Source: G965218495 sp965262785 (GTDB taxonomy: Bacteria > Bacteroidota > Rhodothermia > Rhodothermales > Bin80). From it: a stretch of 64,000 nt of DNA. A model generated the notes under the pieces. The model saw only the letters and a list, made by a program, of their open reading frames with translations. It was not told the origin of the DNA and did no database searches. Shown one piece after another: positions 38,450 to 47,621 of this stretch. The DNA lies in the NCBI GenBank assembly GCA_965262785.1, contig OZ253559.1, positions 4,189,082-4,253,081 of the forward strand, given 5' to 3'. How positions within the stretch are numbered: position 1 is the first letter of the stretch; the number at the start of each line of letters is the position of its first letter. A program made the translations under genes and the position numbers.

Positions 38450-39514
38450 ATGCGTATTTGCACGGTCGTGGGCGCGCGCCCACAATTCGTTAAGGCTGCA
38501 GCAGTTAGCCCGGCCCTCAAGTCGGCTGGCATCCAGGAGGTACTGATTCATACCGGCCAGCACTACGATGCCGGGTTGAGCCAGATCTTTTTTGACGAGC
38601 TGGGCATCCCGAATCCAGACAGGAACCTTGCCGTCGGATCAGGTTCGCACGCGCGGCAGACAGGCGCCATCATGGAGCGCTTGGAATCGTTTATCCTAAA
38701 TTCGCCGAAATTCGACGCCGTCCTGCTATACGGGGATACGAATAGCACGGTAGCAGGTGCTTTGGTGGCGGCCAAGCTTCACATTCCGATAGCGCACGTA
38801 GAGGCGGGAATCCGAAGCTTTAACAGGACAATGCCCGAAGAAGTCAACCGCGTTGTTACGGACTGCTTGTCGCGATGGCTATTCGCTCCGACCCCGACCG
38901 CAGTCAAGAACCTTGCGGCCGAAGGCCTTTCCAGCGGCACGGAACTGGTAGGAGATGTGATGCTTGATGCTACGCGCATGTTTGCAGCGCGGGCACGCGA
39001 GCGGTTTCCACTAAGCCAACTGACCGAACACGCTCCCGGCGCATTCGCTTTGTCGACCGTGCACCGACCCTCCAACACCGATGTGCCAGGATGCCTGGCA
39101 GATATTTTCACCGCATTCGGGCAGCTTCCCTGGCCGATTTTGTTGCCCCTGCATCCGCGCACGAAGGCCAGAATGGGGACTGTCCGCGTGCCGGACAACG
39201 TTGAGGTAATGGAGCCAGTGAGTTACTTGGCAATGCTCACACTCATCGACAATGCCCGGTGCATTCTCACCGATAGCGGCGGACTTCAAAAGGAGGCCTA
39301 CTGGCTGAATGTGCCCTGCATAACGCTACGTATTGATACGGAATGGCCCGAAACGTTTGGGCATGGCTGGAATACCTGCGTGGGTGCAGATAGAGCGGCC
39401 ATCGTGCAGGCGGCACTGTCGCCCCCTACGGGTCATCAGCAGCCGCTCGGTGAGGCGCCAGGAGGCAACTCCGCATCCGGCGCGATTGCGCAAGCGCTGA
39501 GGCGCAGCTGCTAA
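38450..39514 (+). CDS. wecB: UDP-N-acetylglucosamine 2-epimerase (non-hydrolysing)
   Basis: The enzyme interconverts UDP-GlcNAc and UDP-ManNAc, a precursor of surface polysaccharides. The 354-residue protein starts ICTVVGARPQFVKAAAVSPAL, the family opening, followed by HTGQHYD, VLLYGDTNST, HVEAGIRSFNRTMPEEVNRV with its catalytic acidic residues, STVHRPSNTD with the catalytic His, and the nucleotide-binding LTDSGGLQKEAYWLNVPC. All key motifs are present. No other polysaccharide gene is adjacent. Start ATG 38450 lies directly before the conserved N-terminus; no ribosome site is obvious. Confidence 0.93.
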   Translation: MRICTVVGARPQFVKAAAVSPALKSAGIQEVLIHTGQHYDAGLSQIFFDELGIPNPDRNLAVGSGSHARQTGAIMERLESFILNSPKFDAVLLYGDTNSTVAGALVAAKLHIPIAHVEAGIRSFNRTMPEEVNRVVTDCLSRWLFAPTPTAVKNLAAEGLSSGTELVGDVMLDATRMFAARARERFPLSQLTEHAPGAFALSTVHRPSNTDVPGCLADIFTAFGQLPWPILLPLHPRTKARMGTVRVPDNVEVMEPVSYLAMLTLIDNARCILTDSGGLQKEAYWLNVPCITLRIDTEWPETFGHGWNTCVGADRAAIVQAALSPPTGHQQPLGEAPGGNSASGAIAQALRRSC

Positions 39515-40185
39515 ATGGCTTCGGTACAGCCGGACTCAAGCGTGGGCAAGGTAAGTGTCATGCCTGAGCGGCCGACTCGAATTCAACTCGTGCTGGCTGA
39601 GACATCTCCGCCGGATCCTCACATCTTAAACGTGGCGCCGACCGCAGGAAAAGGCTCTGCTGACGATTCGGCTCATTCAAGTCTATCGACTATCGACTAT
39701 CGGCCCTCCACGAATTCCGCGTGCATGGGTTGTCACTAAGTGCATAGACCACGTAGCATTGTATTCCATAGTATTTCTCTGGCAGTCCTCTACGTTGGTC
39801 GTACCCTTGCAGGCACTGACTGGCAGCGGCTGGCCATGTGATTGCTGTTGCTACCCAGGTACTTACCAATCGCTTGGCATACCTGCCGCGCACGTCAAGG
39901 CGGCTTCCAACAACATCAAATTCCGTGGGGCTTTAGACCGGTTCGCCGTGGGAAGCGCGATCTCTTTTCAGCCATGTACCCACTGGCTGCATCGGCCTCC
40001 AATAGTGGCTGGACGCTCTGGATAGTGCCCTAGCGACAGTAGTGGCCCCCAGCCATGCCAAGCGTCAGTCCTTGACTGTACATGAGCGGACATGAACTGG
40101 CGAAATAAGCTGCATTTGGTTCCATGGAGTTGCCAACACTGCCGTTGGCAGCGTACATTCTGACCGTTACCTAACGAGATCAGCT
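39515..40185. other. 670 bp without a supported gene
   Basis: A 74-residue frame follows wecB directly but is not protein-like. A short tandem of ATCGACT units lies near 39685-39702. Nothing else was recognised. Confidence 0.5.
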
Positions 40186-41067
40186 ATCCCCAATCAATTC
40201 ACGGGCATCGGCAACCCGTACACGCGAGCAGAGGTCCTGGCTCGACTGCACGACACACTGGACCGCGGCGAGCCGATCATCGCCGCAGGAGCTGGCACCG
40301 GTATTAGCGCCAAATTCATCGAGCGCGGCGGCGCGGACCTGCTCATTATCTACAACTCCGGGCGCTTCCGGATGTCGGGACATGGCTCCACAGCCGGCCT
40401 GATGGCGTACGGCGACGCCAATGCCGTCGCCATGGAGATAGGCGAATTCGAAGTGCTACCGGTCGTACAGGAAATCCCGGTGGTCTGCGGCGTACATGCG
40501 TCAGACCCGCGTCGGCGCACTTGGCACCACCTACTGAGGGTCAAAGCCATGGGCTTTAGCGGGATAAACAATTTCCCCACACATGCCATCGTTGATGGGC
40601 TATTTCGCCAGGTGCTGGAAGAAACCGGGATGAGTGTACAGCACGAGATTGATATGGTGACTTTGGCCCAGCATGAAGGGATCGACTTGTTTTCCATAGT
40701 CTATGTTGCCACGCCAGAGGAATCGCGCAAGATGGCCGAGGCAGGCGCGGATGTAATCATAGCCCATGTGGGCTGCACGATAGGCGGCTCCATTGGCGTT
40801 TCCGGCGCGACCTGCACCATTGAAGAAGCTGCCGCGCGCACGCAAGCAATCATTGACGCGGGCCAGTCCATACGAGATGACTTGATTTTTCTTGCGCATG
40901 GGGGCCCTATCAGCACACCAGCAGACGCCGCCTACATCAATGATCACACGGATGCGGTAGGCTTCGTAGGGGCTTCGAGTCTGGAACGCATGGGAGTTGA
41001 GCAATCGCTCACGGATCTTACGCGCGAGTTCAAGGCAATCCCATGTCCGGCAGCCCAGCGCCGTTAA
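40186..41067 (+). CDS. Phosphoenolpyruvate-hydrolase-family TIM-barrel protein, no canonical start codon
   Basis: A TIM-barrel protein of the PEP-hydrolase family (PF09370), often a stand-alone or regulator-linked protein whose proven reaction is poorly known. The first ATG in frame is at 40372, but the frame before it clearly codes: NPYTRAEVLARLHDTLDRG, then IIAAGAGTGISAKFIERGGADLL, then IIYNSGRFRMSG, the conserved N-terminal third. From the stop at 40093 to 40372 there is no ATG, GTG or TTG; ATC at 40186 or 40207 or ATT at 40114 are the only near-cognate choices, so the start is uncertain. Later parts (GINNFPTHAIVDG, AGADVIIAHVGCTIGGSIG) are intact. It overlaps the cupin gene by 25 bp. Confidence 0.7.
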   Translation: MPNQFTGIGNPYTRAEVLARLHDTLDRGEPIIAAGAGTGISAKFIERGGADLLIIYNSGRFRMSGHGSTAGLMAYGDANAVAMEIGEFEVLPVVQEIPVVCGVHASDPRRRTWHHLLRVKAMGFSGINNFPTHAIVDGLFRQVLEETGMSVQHEIDMVTLAQHEGIDLFSIVYVATPEESRKMAEAGADVIIAHVGCTIGGSIGVSGATCTIEEAAARTQAIIDAGQSIRDDLIFLAHGGPISTPADAAYINDHTDAVGFVGASSLERMGVEQSLTDLTREFKAIPCPAAQRR

Positions 41068-41474
41068 ACACGATGGGACTCTTTTTTAGCCAAAGCAAAT
41101 ACCTCTCGGAGCCCGTACCACAAGGGCTAAACGAATGGATCAACTACCCCGATACGGATCCACGTATGCCGGGCCTGTTCGCGGCGCGCGCCACCATTGA
41201 GCCGGGCTATGGCCATGACTTTCATCGCCATCCTGGGCGGGAAGAAATCATCTACATCCTCCAAGGCACGATTGCACAGTGGATCGAGCAGGACCGGCAA
41301 GTGCTTTACGCAGGCGACAGTGCTCTCATCCCGGCAGGACTCGTCCATGCCTCGTTTAACGTAGGCGACGGTCCCGCCGTACTGCTTGTTGTCCTTTCCG
41401 AAGCCCAATCGGTGGAGCCGCTGGCCATAGACGTGGCTGGCGAAGAGCCGTGGCGCTCGTTGCCCACCCCATAA
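41043..41474 (+). CDS. Cupin-domain protein
   Basis: A 143-residue single-domain cupin. Both metal-binding motifs are visible: HDFHRHPGREEIIYILQGT (H-x-H-x4-E type) and IPAGLVHASFN for the last histidine. Such proteins are isomerases, dioxygenases or sensors; the reaction is not predictable here. The start overlaps the TIM-barrel gene by 25 bp (an ATG at 41073 is the alternative), and the next gene begins 6 bp after its stop, so three genes form one operon, probably for breakdown of a sugar acid or related compound. Confidence 0.8.
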   Translation: MSGSPAPLNTMGLFFSQSKYLSEPVPQGLNEWINYPDTDPRMPGLFAARATIEPGYGHDFHRHPGREEIIYILQGTIAQWIEQDRQVLYAGDSALIPAGLVHASFNVGDGPAVLLVVLSEAQSVEPLAIDVAGEEPWRSLPTP

Positions 41475-41480
41475 GCGATA

Positions 41481-44426
41481 ATGGCAATGAAAACATACTT
41501 TGCGGCACTGGTGATAAGCCTCCTGATGGTAACCGGCTGTGCTACGGAAGCGGCATTGGAGTACTTCACCACCTCCAATGATGTCAACGCGGTAGAGGTA
41601 CAGCTCCCGTTGACTCCCAACGAAACTCTTACGCGCCTAGTTGTGCCCGAGGGCTTTGAGGTCAGCGTGTTCGCCGCAGAGCCGGACATTCGCAATCCTA
41701 TCGCGCTGGCATGGGATGAACGAGGGCGGCTCTGGGTTGTGGAATCCACCGACTACCCGCATGACCATGTGGGTACGGAGTCAGGAACGGATCGAATAAC
41801 TATTTGCGAAGACACCGACGGCGACTACGTGGCGGATACGTTCACTCACTTCGCGCACGACCAGCCGCTGACCACCGCCATTGCCGTGGTGAAGGGAGGC
41901 GCCATAGTCGGTCAGGCTCCCCACATCGTCTTCATGGAGGACACCGACGGTGACGATGTCTACGACCGAAAAACGCGGATCCTGGAAAACGCCTTCGGCA
42001 CATTTGATACGCATGCCGTGATGAGCAACTTCAAGGTGGGTATTGACAACCACATATGGAGCGCGGTCGGCTACTCCGGCATGTACGAGCCGGGCAAGGC
42101 ACCGGAGGCCGATTCGCGGATCTTGGGGCGGGGCGTGTTTCGGTTCTCGCGTGACGGCAAAGACCTGGAGCCAGTAGGCGAATTCAACAACAATACCTGG
42201 GGGTTAGGTATCGGGGAAGACAATACCATCTTTGGCTCCACCGCAAACAACAACCACGCCATCGTGGTCGGCATTCCGATGCGGTTTCAGGCGCAGCTCA
42301 ACGTCGCCAACGTTCAAAGCCATTACCTGGTTAAGCACAGCGCCACGCGTCCGCTGTGGCAGGTGGACTTCAGGGACGGTTACACCGCAGCCGCCGGCGC
42401 CTTTCCATACAACGGGCGGGCTTACCCGCGCTTTTTCTGGGGTTCCCTGATGGTGGCCGAGCCTACCGCTCGCGTCGTGCACGCTGTAGCGCTGGAGCGC
42501 GACAGCGCCATATACAGGGAAAAGGAAGGCGTCGTTGAAAACCTTCTGGCCAGCTCCGACGACTGGGTTGCCCCGGTCTTCGCAGACATCGGCCCAGATG
42601 AGAATATTTGGGTTGCTGATTGGTACAATCCGGTGATCCAGCATAACCCGGATCGTCGCGGCATGGTGAACCAAGTCTGGAATGCCAACGCGGGACCCGG
42701 CAACGCACATCTCAATCCTCTCCGCGACAAGGACCACGGTCGTGTATACGTCGTCAGGTACACGGGCGCTCGAAATGACGGGCCAAAATCGCTTTCGGCG
42801 GACGACCCGGAGGGCCTCCTCGCGGGCCTAAGAAGCTCGAACCAGTTTTGGCGCCTTACCGCGCAGCGCCTAATCGTCGAAAACAAGATTACGGATCTTG
42901 TGCCGGACTTGGCTGCGATGGCGGTTGCCGAAAACCTCGACAATTCCGGCTTTGACGGCGGCGCACTGCATGCACTTTGGACCCTTCACGGTCTGGACGC
43001 GACCGAAGCGCTCCGCACCGCAGCCACACAAGCACTTAGGCACCCGGCCGCCGCCGTTCGCAAGGCAGCAATTCAAACGATCCCCTACAGCGCCGACGTT
43101 GGAGAGGTGCTCGCCAGCGCCGGTGTGTTCACCGACCCCAACCTGAACACACGTCTCGAAGCCGTTCTGCTGGTGGCTGAGCTGGGCCACGCCGTCGGAG
43201 CCAAGGCCTTCTATGCTAGCCGCGAAGCCCAAGACGGCGGCGATCGCTGGATTGAGGCTGCGTTAAATGTATTCCCTGAGTACGTCGGCATAGTCAAAAA
43301 GCCTGAGCAAGCGCAAGAGAGTAGCCTGCAGGACGGGTCACTGCTCCCAAGTGCACAGCTTGTTCTGGACGCGCCAGAGGGCATCATGCGCTTTGGCCAA
43401 ACGCACCTGCATGCCTTCGCGGGGCAGCGTATCATGGTTGCATTTGAGAACCTGCATCCCGATCTGCATAACGCTCTATTCTTGCAGCCTGGCGACTTGC
43501 AGGTATTCGGCGAGGCGCTCGATAGCTACATGGCGGACCCGGACGCAATCGCAAACGAGTACATCCCGCCCTCACAGCAGCCCCGGGTAATTGCATCCAC
43601 CGGCGTGCTGGAAATGGGCCAGAATAGGGAGATTTCACTCGGAGCACTGCCAGCAGGAGAATACCCCTTTGTATGTAGTGTACCTGGGCACTGGGCCGTC
43701 ATGCAGGGGGTACTTACGGTATCGGCAGCGCCGGACTTGCCTCGCAACGATGCCGGCTGGAGATGGCCTGGCCAAGAGGGCACTATCGTGTCACTTGCAG
43801 GCAGCGCCAGCCGCGGACGGCAGTCACACCACCATGCACGCGTGTTCGGCTTCGCCGATGGCCAGATCCTTTACGGAGCGGGCGAGCGGGCATATGTTTA
43901 CACGGAGGCTGCCGACGCGTCTTTTCGTGCGGCACTCAGCGGCGCGGATCTGTTGGCTATGGCAAACAACAAGCCGGTGTCCGACACCGCAAGCCGCGCG
44001 GCCATCTTTGCGCATGTCGCTGCAGGCAAACCGATCATGGTGACGCATCCCGCGTCGTGGTACAACTGGGAGGACTGGCCTGAGTGGAATCAGTACATAG
44101 TCGGTGGCGGCGCGCGCAGCCATGAGCCACTGCAGTCCTTTACGGTCGAAGTGCTGCAGCCGCTTCACCCGATCATGCACGATGTGCCGGCTTCCTTTGA
44201 TATTGTGGACGAGCTTTACCGGGCGGAGCTTCTGCCGGAGTCCGAGGCGGTCGTGCTGGCGATCGGGCGTTCCCAGGAAACGGGAGCGGTGTATCCGGTG
44301 GTATGGCTGCGCCGTCACGGGGACGCGACAATACTGGTCAACACGCTAGGCCATGACGACAGGGCGCACGAACTTGCCTCGTACAAACAGATTCTACGTA
44401 ACGCCCGCGCCTACCTACTGGAGTAG
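41481..44426 (+). CDS. Mosaic lipoprotein: dehydrogenase-type propeller, HEAT repeats, cupredoxin and ThuA domain
   Basis: A 981-residue exported lipoprotein (lipobox VTGC, Cys20). Residues about 45-430 form a PVC-type membrane-bound-dehydrogenase propeller (VPEGFEVSVFAAEPDIRNPIA, DERGRLWVVES and related repeats). About 440-600 are HEAT-like helices. About 625-748 form a type-1 copper cupredoxin: HNALF with His663, then CSVPGHWAVM with Cys732, His737 and Met741, all four ligands present. About 790-981 resemble a ThuA domain (HPIMHDVPASFDIVDELYR, VVWLRRHG, VNTLGHD). No CxxCH heme site is present, although relatives often end in cytochrome c. The likely role is oxidation of a sugar or alcohol with electrons passed to copper; the substrate is unknown. 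Convergent with the aminotransferase gene. Confidence 0.82.
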   Translation: MAMKTYFAALVISLLMVTGCATEAALEYFTTSNDVNAVEVQLPLTPNETLTRLVVPEGFEVSVFAAEPDIRNPIALAWDERGRLWVVESTDYPHDHVGTESGTDRITICEDTDGDYVADTFTHFAHDQPLTTAIAVVKGGAIVGQAPHIVFMEDTDGDDVYDRKTRILENAFGTFDTHAVMSNFKVGIDNHIWSAVGYSGMYEPGKAPEADSRILGRGVFRFSRDGKDLEPVGEFNNNTWGLGIGEDNTIFGSTANNNHAIVVGIPMRFQAQLNVANVQSHYLVKHSATRPLWQVDFRDGYTAAAGAFPYNGRAYPRFFWGSLMVAEPTARVVHAVALERDSAIYREKEGVVENLLASSDDWVAPVFADIGPDENIWVADWYNPVIQHNPDRRGMVNQVWNANAGPGNAHLNPLRDKDHGRVYVVRYTGARNDGPKSLSADDPEGLLAGLRSSNQFWRLTAQRLIVENKITDLVPDLAAMAVAENLDNSGFDGGALHALWTLHGLDATEALRTAATQALRHPAAAVRKAAIQTIPYSADVGEVLASAGVFTDPNLNTRLEAVLLVAELGHAVGAKAFYASREAQDGGDRWIEAALNVFPEYVGIVKKPEQAQESSLQDGSLLPSAQLVLDAPEGIMRFGQTHLHAFAGQRIMVAFENLHPDLHNALFLQPGDLQVFGEALDSYMADPDAIANEYIPPSQQPRVIASTGVLEMGQNREISLGALPAGEYPFVCSVPGHWAVMQGVLTVSAAPDLPRNDAGWRWPGQEGTIVSLAGSASRGRQSHHHARVFGFADGQILYGAGERAYVYTEAADASFRAALSGADLLAMANNKPVSDTASRAAIFAHVAAGKPIMVTHPASWYNWEDWPEWNQYIVGGGARSHEPLQSFTVEVLQPLHPIMHDVPASFDIVDELYRAELLPESEAVVLAIGRSQETGAVYPVVWLRRHGDATILVNTLGHDDRAHELASYKQILRNARAYLLE

Positions 44427-45578
44427 CACGCGCAAGCCCATGCACAGGCGGTCCATACCTTCCATGATCGCGTGTTCTGTCAGGTTGCCATAGGCAATCC
44501 GTATGGACGGCATCGCATGCCCAAAAGTACTCCCGGGGATCACGGCAACGCGGTACTCTCTGATAAGCCTTTCGCACACCGCATAGGATGTCAACGTCGT
44601 ATTCAGGTTCATGAACACGTAGAACGCACCCTTGGCACACGCCACTTGCAGGCGTGGCTCCAAGCCTGCAAGGCGTTCCAGCACCATTTTGCGCACCTCA
44701 TCAAAACCGGCCAGATATTGGCGGCAGTAGTCAGGGCCGACTTCTAAGGCTGCCAGCGCCGCGTGCTGACTTGTCAGAGAGGCGCAGATCACATTGGTGT
44801 CTTGGATCTTCTTGACTGCCGGCAAGAGGTGGGCAGGCAGGGCCATATATCCCAGCCGCCAGCCCGCCATGCCGTACGACTTGGAGAAAGAATACAGCGA
44901 GATAGTGTGTCCGGCCGCACCTGGCGTAGCTCCAGGCGAATAGTGATGCGTTCGGTCAAAGGTGAAGTACTCGTACGCCTCGTCGCTGATGTGGTAGATT
45001 CCGCTCTCTGCACATAGTCGGTTGATTTCCTGGAGCAGGGCTGGCGAATAGACTACCCCTGTCGGATTATTTGGAGAAACCGTTACGATAGCCCGCGTAC
45101 GATGCGACAGGTGGGCTTTAATGGCGTCCACATCCGGGACAAAGTTCGGTCCGAGTTGGACAATAACCGGTCGGCAGTCCGCGATACCCACAGCCATCTC
45201 ATGATTGAAGTAGTAGGGGGCAATCAGGATTACCTCGTCGCCCGGGTCTGTGATGGCCAGCATCGCCTCAAAGTATGCCATGTTGCTGCCCGCCGTCACA
45301 ACCACCTCGAACTCTCCGTCAAGTTGGTTCTCAGCCCGAAGCTTTTCTGCAATCGCGGCGCGTAGCTTCTTGCGTCCAGTGCCGTATCCGTAACCATGGG
45401 CGGGCGGGGTACGAATGAAATCCTGCACATGCCGCAAAGCTGCTTCGGGTGGTCCGTAGTGCGCAACTCCCTGCCCTAACGAAATCGTCCCCGGATGCTG
45501 CTGAATGAGGTCCGCCACCAGCCCCATCACCGGTGCTTGCACGCCTGCAAGACGCGCGGCCCCTCGTGGTATGGTCAT
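44415..45578 (-). CDS. Class I/II pyridoxal-phosphate aminotransferase
   Basis: A 387-residue cytosolic PLP enzyme from the ATG at 45578 (MTIPRGAARL); upstream codons in the same frame to 45641 look noncoding. Fold-type I signatures: ISLGQGVAHYGPPEA, YGYGTGRKKLRAAIAEKL, TAGSNMAYFEAMLAI, SPNNPTGVVYS, DEAYEYFTF and the Schiff-base lysine in YSFSKSYGMAGWRLGYM, then an arginine near the end (PSIRIAYGN) for the substrate carboxylate. It is close to aspartate/tyrosine- or kynurenine-type transaminases; substrate not assignable. Its last 12 bases overlap the end of the mosaic lipoprotein gene on the other strand. Confidence 0.9.
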   Translation of the reverse strand: MTIPRGAARLAGVQAPVMGLVADLIQQHPGTISLGQGVAHYGPPEAALRHVQDFIRTPPAHGYGYGTGRKKLRAAIAEKLRAENQLDGEFEVVVTAGSNMAYFEAMLAITDPGDEVILIAPYYFNHEMAVGIADCRPVIVQLGPNFVPDVDAIKAHLSHRTRAIVTVSPNNPTGVVYSPALLQEINRLCAESGIYHISDEAYEYFTFDRTHHYSPGATPGAAGHTISLYSFSKSYGMAGWRLGYMALPAHLLPAVKKIQDTNVICASLTSQHAALAALEVGPDYCRQYLAGFDEVRKMVLERLAGLEPRLQVACAKGAFYVFMNLNTTLTSYAVCERLIREYRVAVIPGSTFGHAMPSIRIAYGNLTEHAIMEGMDRLCMGLRVLLQ

Positions 45579-45992
45579 TGGATTTTCAGAAATTGGCACC
45601 TGCGTGAGTCGCAATTGCCCACGCAGTAAGATACCGTGCACGACACCGTGGTTGTAGTAGGCCGGCTACGATTCTGCGGCTCGCGAACGACGAGCCATGA
45701 CGGGCTGATGTTTGCGCGTTCTCACCCGTCTTCTATGCGCGGGCGCGAATGCTGCTTGATCGTTGGCGCTGCCATCCGGTTGACGGGGCTGCGCAGGGCC
45801 GGTGTGCCCAGGGCCTTTGATTCTCGAGTAGTGCACCGGCGGCCATTCGTCGGATTCTGATCGCTCGGCCTTACTCCAAGGCAATGGCGTGTTCGCCTTA
45901 GCGCCGCCGTGGCCGGACTACGCGTTGTACCAAGGTATCCGCAGCGTGCCTTCAATCCGCGCTGCATTCCCACTGTTCAAATATTGCGTTGA
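45579..45992. other. Stretch upstream of the aminotransferase, ending at the IS256 insertion
   Basis: No supported gene. It is the left half of the site into which the IS256 element inserted. If the element and one target copy are removed, a minus-strand frame reads across the junction (from 48774 in the right flank into DRDPAAFASTQYLNSGN, then GTLRIPWYNA and a stop near 45916); this may be a decayed gene. Confidence 0.4.
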
Positions 45993-46000
45993 TGCAAATG
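45993..46000 (+). repeat. Target-site duplication, left copy (TGCAAATG)
   Basis: TGCAAATG lies directly outside the left inverted repeat and is repeated exactly outside the right one (48667-48674). Eight bp is the usual duplication size for IS256-family elements. Confidence 0.9.
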
Positions 46001-46024
46001 GGGATTGCACAAAATTTAGTTGGG
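46001..46024 (+). repeat. Left terminal inverted repeat of the IS256 element
   Basis: Starts GGGATTGCACAAA and ends AGTTGGG. It matches the reverse complement of 48643-48666 at 21 of 24 positions. Confidence 0.9.
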
Positions 46025-46304
46025 TTTCGGCGGCTTCTGCCGAGATGGGCCCTCAAAGTAGATATCTTTTGGCAATGGATTGCGCTTCGGGCCGAGAGTG
46101 TGGGTGCAAATGGGGCGGTGCATGCCTATGTGGGCCCAATTGCGTGCTCACACGCGGATTTTCGGGCGTAGGTAGGCTCGTGGAGTGACTTTCCGGGCAC
46201 GATATCCCGCAGGTATCCTCTGATCGCACGCGTAAGCGGCGATCTTGGCAGGGTGCAGCGCCTCAGAGCGTCCAGGCAGCTGCGGGTTTTGCGTTATGCC
46301 AGCG

Positions 46305-47621
46305 TCAGCAGCGCACTACTGCGCGGGGGCATCCAGCGGCAGGTGTTGCCTTTGCAGCCCCTTGGGGCTGGCAGACCGAATCCCCACTAACCCATCGACC
46401 CCCGGAGGTGCTCAGCACCTTGGTCAGCTCCTTCATGTCCTCCCGGCGTATCGGCTTCAGATTCGACTCGTACTGCATGAATATCGCCCCGCACCAGCGC
46501 TGACGCATCCCCGATGATCCCCAGCGCTTCACGTTCCGTGATCGGTTCGCAATAATGCTGTTGAGGTTCTCGATGATGTTCGTCGTCTTCAGACTGTCTC
46601 TGACAGCCTGGTTCCGCACCCCCAACCGGTGAAGCGTCAGCGTATCCTCCAAACCCTCCTCCAGACTGCGTGCGGCTTTCGGGCACGACCGCTGCAGCGC
46701 TTCATGCAGCGACACAAGCGCCGCCCGTGCCTCCTTGTACGTGGGTAGCTCCCAAGCCGCCTGAAGCCGACGCTTCATTTGCGTGGCCGCTGGCTTGCTT
46801 TTGATGTGACGCGTCACATTGGTACGCTTGTGCCACTGGCAGCGCTGGAATTCGACCGCATCCCCAAACACCGCGCTGATCCCCTTGCGAAGCCCGCGGC
46901 TGCCGTCCACCTGTACCAACAGCTTGTCGGTATGGGTGAAGCCCCGACGCAACAGATCCTGCAGCAGCGACTCCACCTGCGCACTGTTCTCGGTACGGCT
47001 TTCCGCAAAGCCCAGTACGACCTTCTCGCCCTCGGTCGTGATGCCCATCGCTACGATCATCTGCATACCAGCCAAATACTTGCCATCAAGCAGGAGCACC
47101 GCAAAGGTGTGCTGATCGAATCGGCGCGTCTCAAATGCCTTCAGTAGCGCTGCCGTCTGCGTAATGAAGGCGTTGCCTATGCTGCTGGCACTCAACCCCA
47201 GACTATCGGTGAAGACTTGGGCCGCCTGCCTGTAATTGCGCCGCGACAGTCCACACAGCAACCTTCGTGTCACGCTTTCCCGGTCCATAAGCCCACGCTC
47301 GCGCAAGAGGCGGTACGTTTGCAGAGGACGCTCCTTTCGGGTTCGTACATTCCGCACGCGCGGAACGCGGACCGCAATGCGCTCCAAACCGACGCGGATG
47401 GAACCCGGATTCGCCCCCCAGCGCTGAAAGCCGGTCTTATGGTGCTTCCCACGTGCGCCGCATATGAAGTGGGCCTCGGCTTCCATGACCCATGTGGCCA
47501 TCTTGGTAAGAAGATGATCAAGACTTCCAAGGCAGCTGGCCAGGCCGATGAAATTCCTTTGCGCAAGCCCGCGAAGGTCCTCGATGAGTGATTGATCCAG
47601 CATAGGGGTATGGGTCATCAT
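46305..47621 (-). CDS. IS256-family (Mutator-type) transposase
   Basis: A 438-residue DDE transposase. The N-terminal DNA-binding part contains HFICGARGKHHKTGFQRW and RVGLERIAVRVPRVRN. The catalytic triad is intact: Asp179 in LLLDGKYLAG, Asp239 in VQVDGSRGLRKG and Glu351 in KTTNIIENLNS; the characteristic QRCQWHKRTNV (Cys261, His264) lies between the last two. The C-terminus ends in an unrelated Ala/Pro-rich tail. It starts within the stop of the upstream accessory gene (ATGA), so the two are translationally coupled. About 280 bp separate its stop from the left end of the element, with nothing recognised in them. Confidence 0.93.
   Translation of the reverse strand: MMTHTPMLDQSLIEDLRGLAQRNFIGLASCLGSLDHLLTKMATWVMEAEAHFICGARGKHHKTGFQRWGANPGSIRVGLERIAVRVPRVRNVRTRKERPLQTYRLLRERGLMDRESVTRRLLCGLSRRNYRQAAQVFTDSLGLSASSIGNAFITQTAALLKAFETRRFDQHTFAVLLLDGKYLAGMQMIVAMGITTEGEKVVLGFAESRTENSAQVESLLQDLLRRGFTHTDKLLVQVDGSRGLRKGISAVFGDAVEFQRCQWHKRTNVTRHIKSKPAATQMKRRLQAAWELPTYKEARAALVSLHEALQRSCPKAARSLEEGLEDTLTLHRLGVRNQAVRDSLKTTNIIENLNSIIANRSRNVKRWGSSGMRQRWCGAIFMQYESNLKPIRREDMKELTKVLSTSGGRWVSGDSVCQPQGAAKATPAAGCPRAVVRC

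Noticed and set aside
39685..39702. Short ATCGACT tandem
   Set aside because: Too few units to be more than chance.
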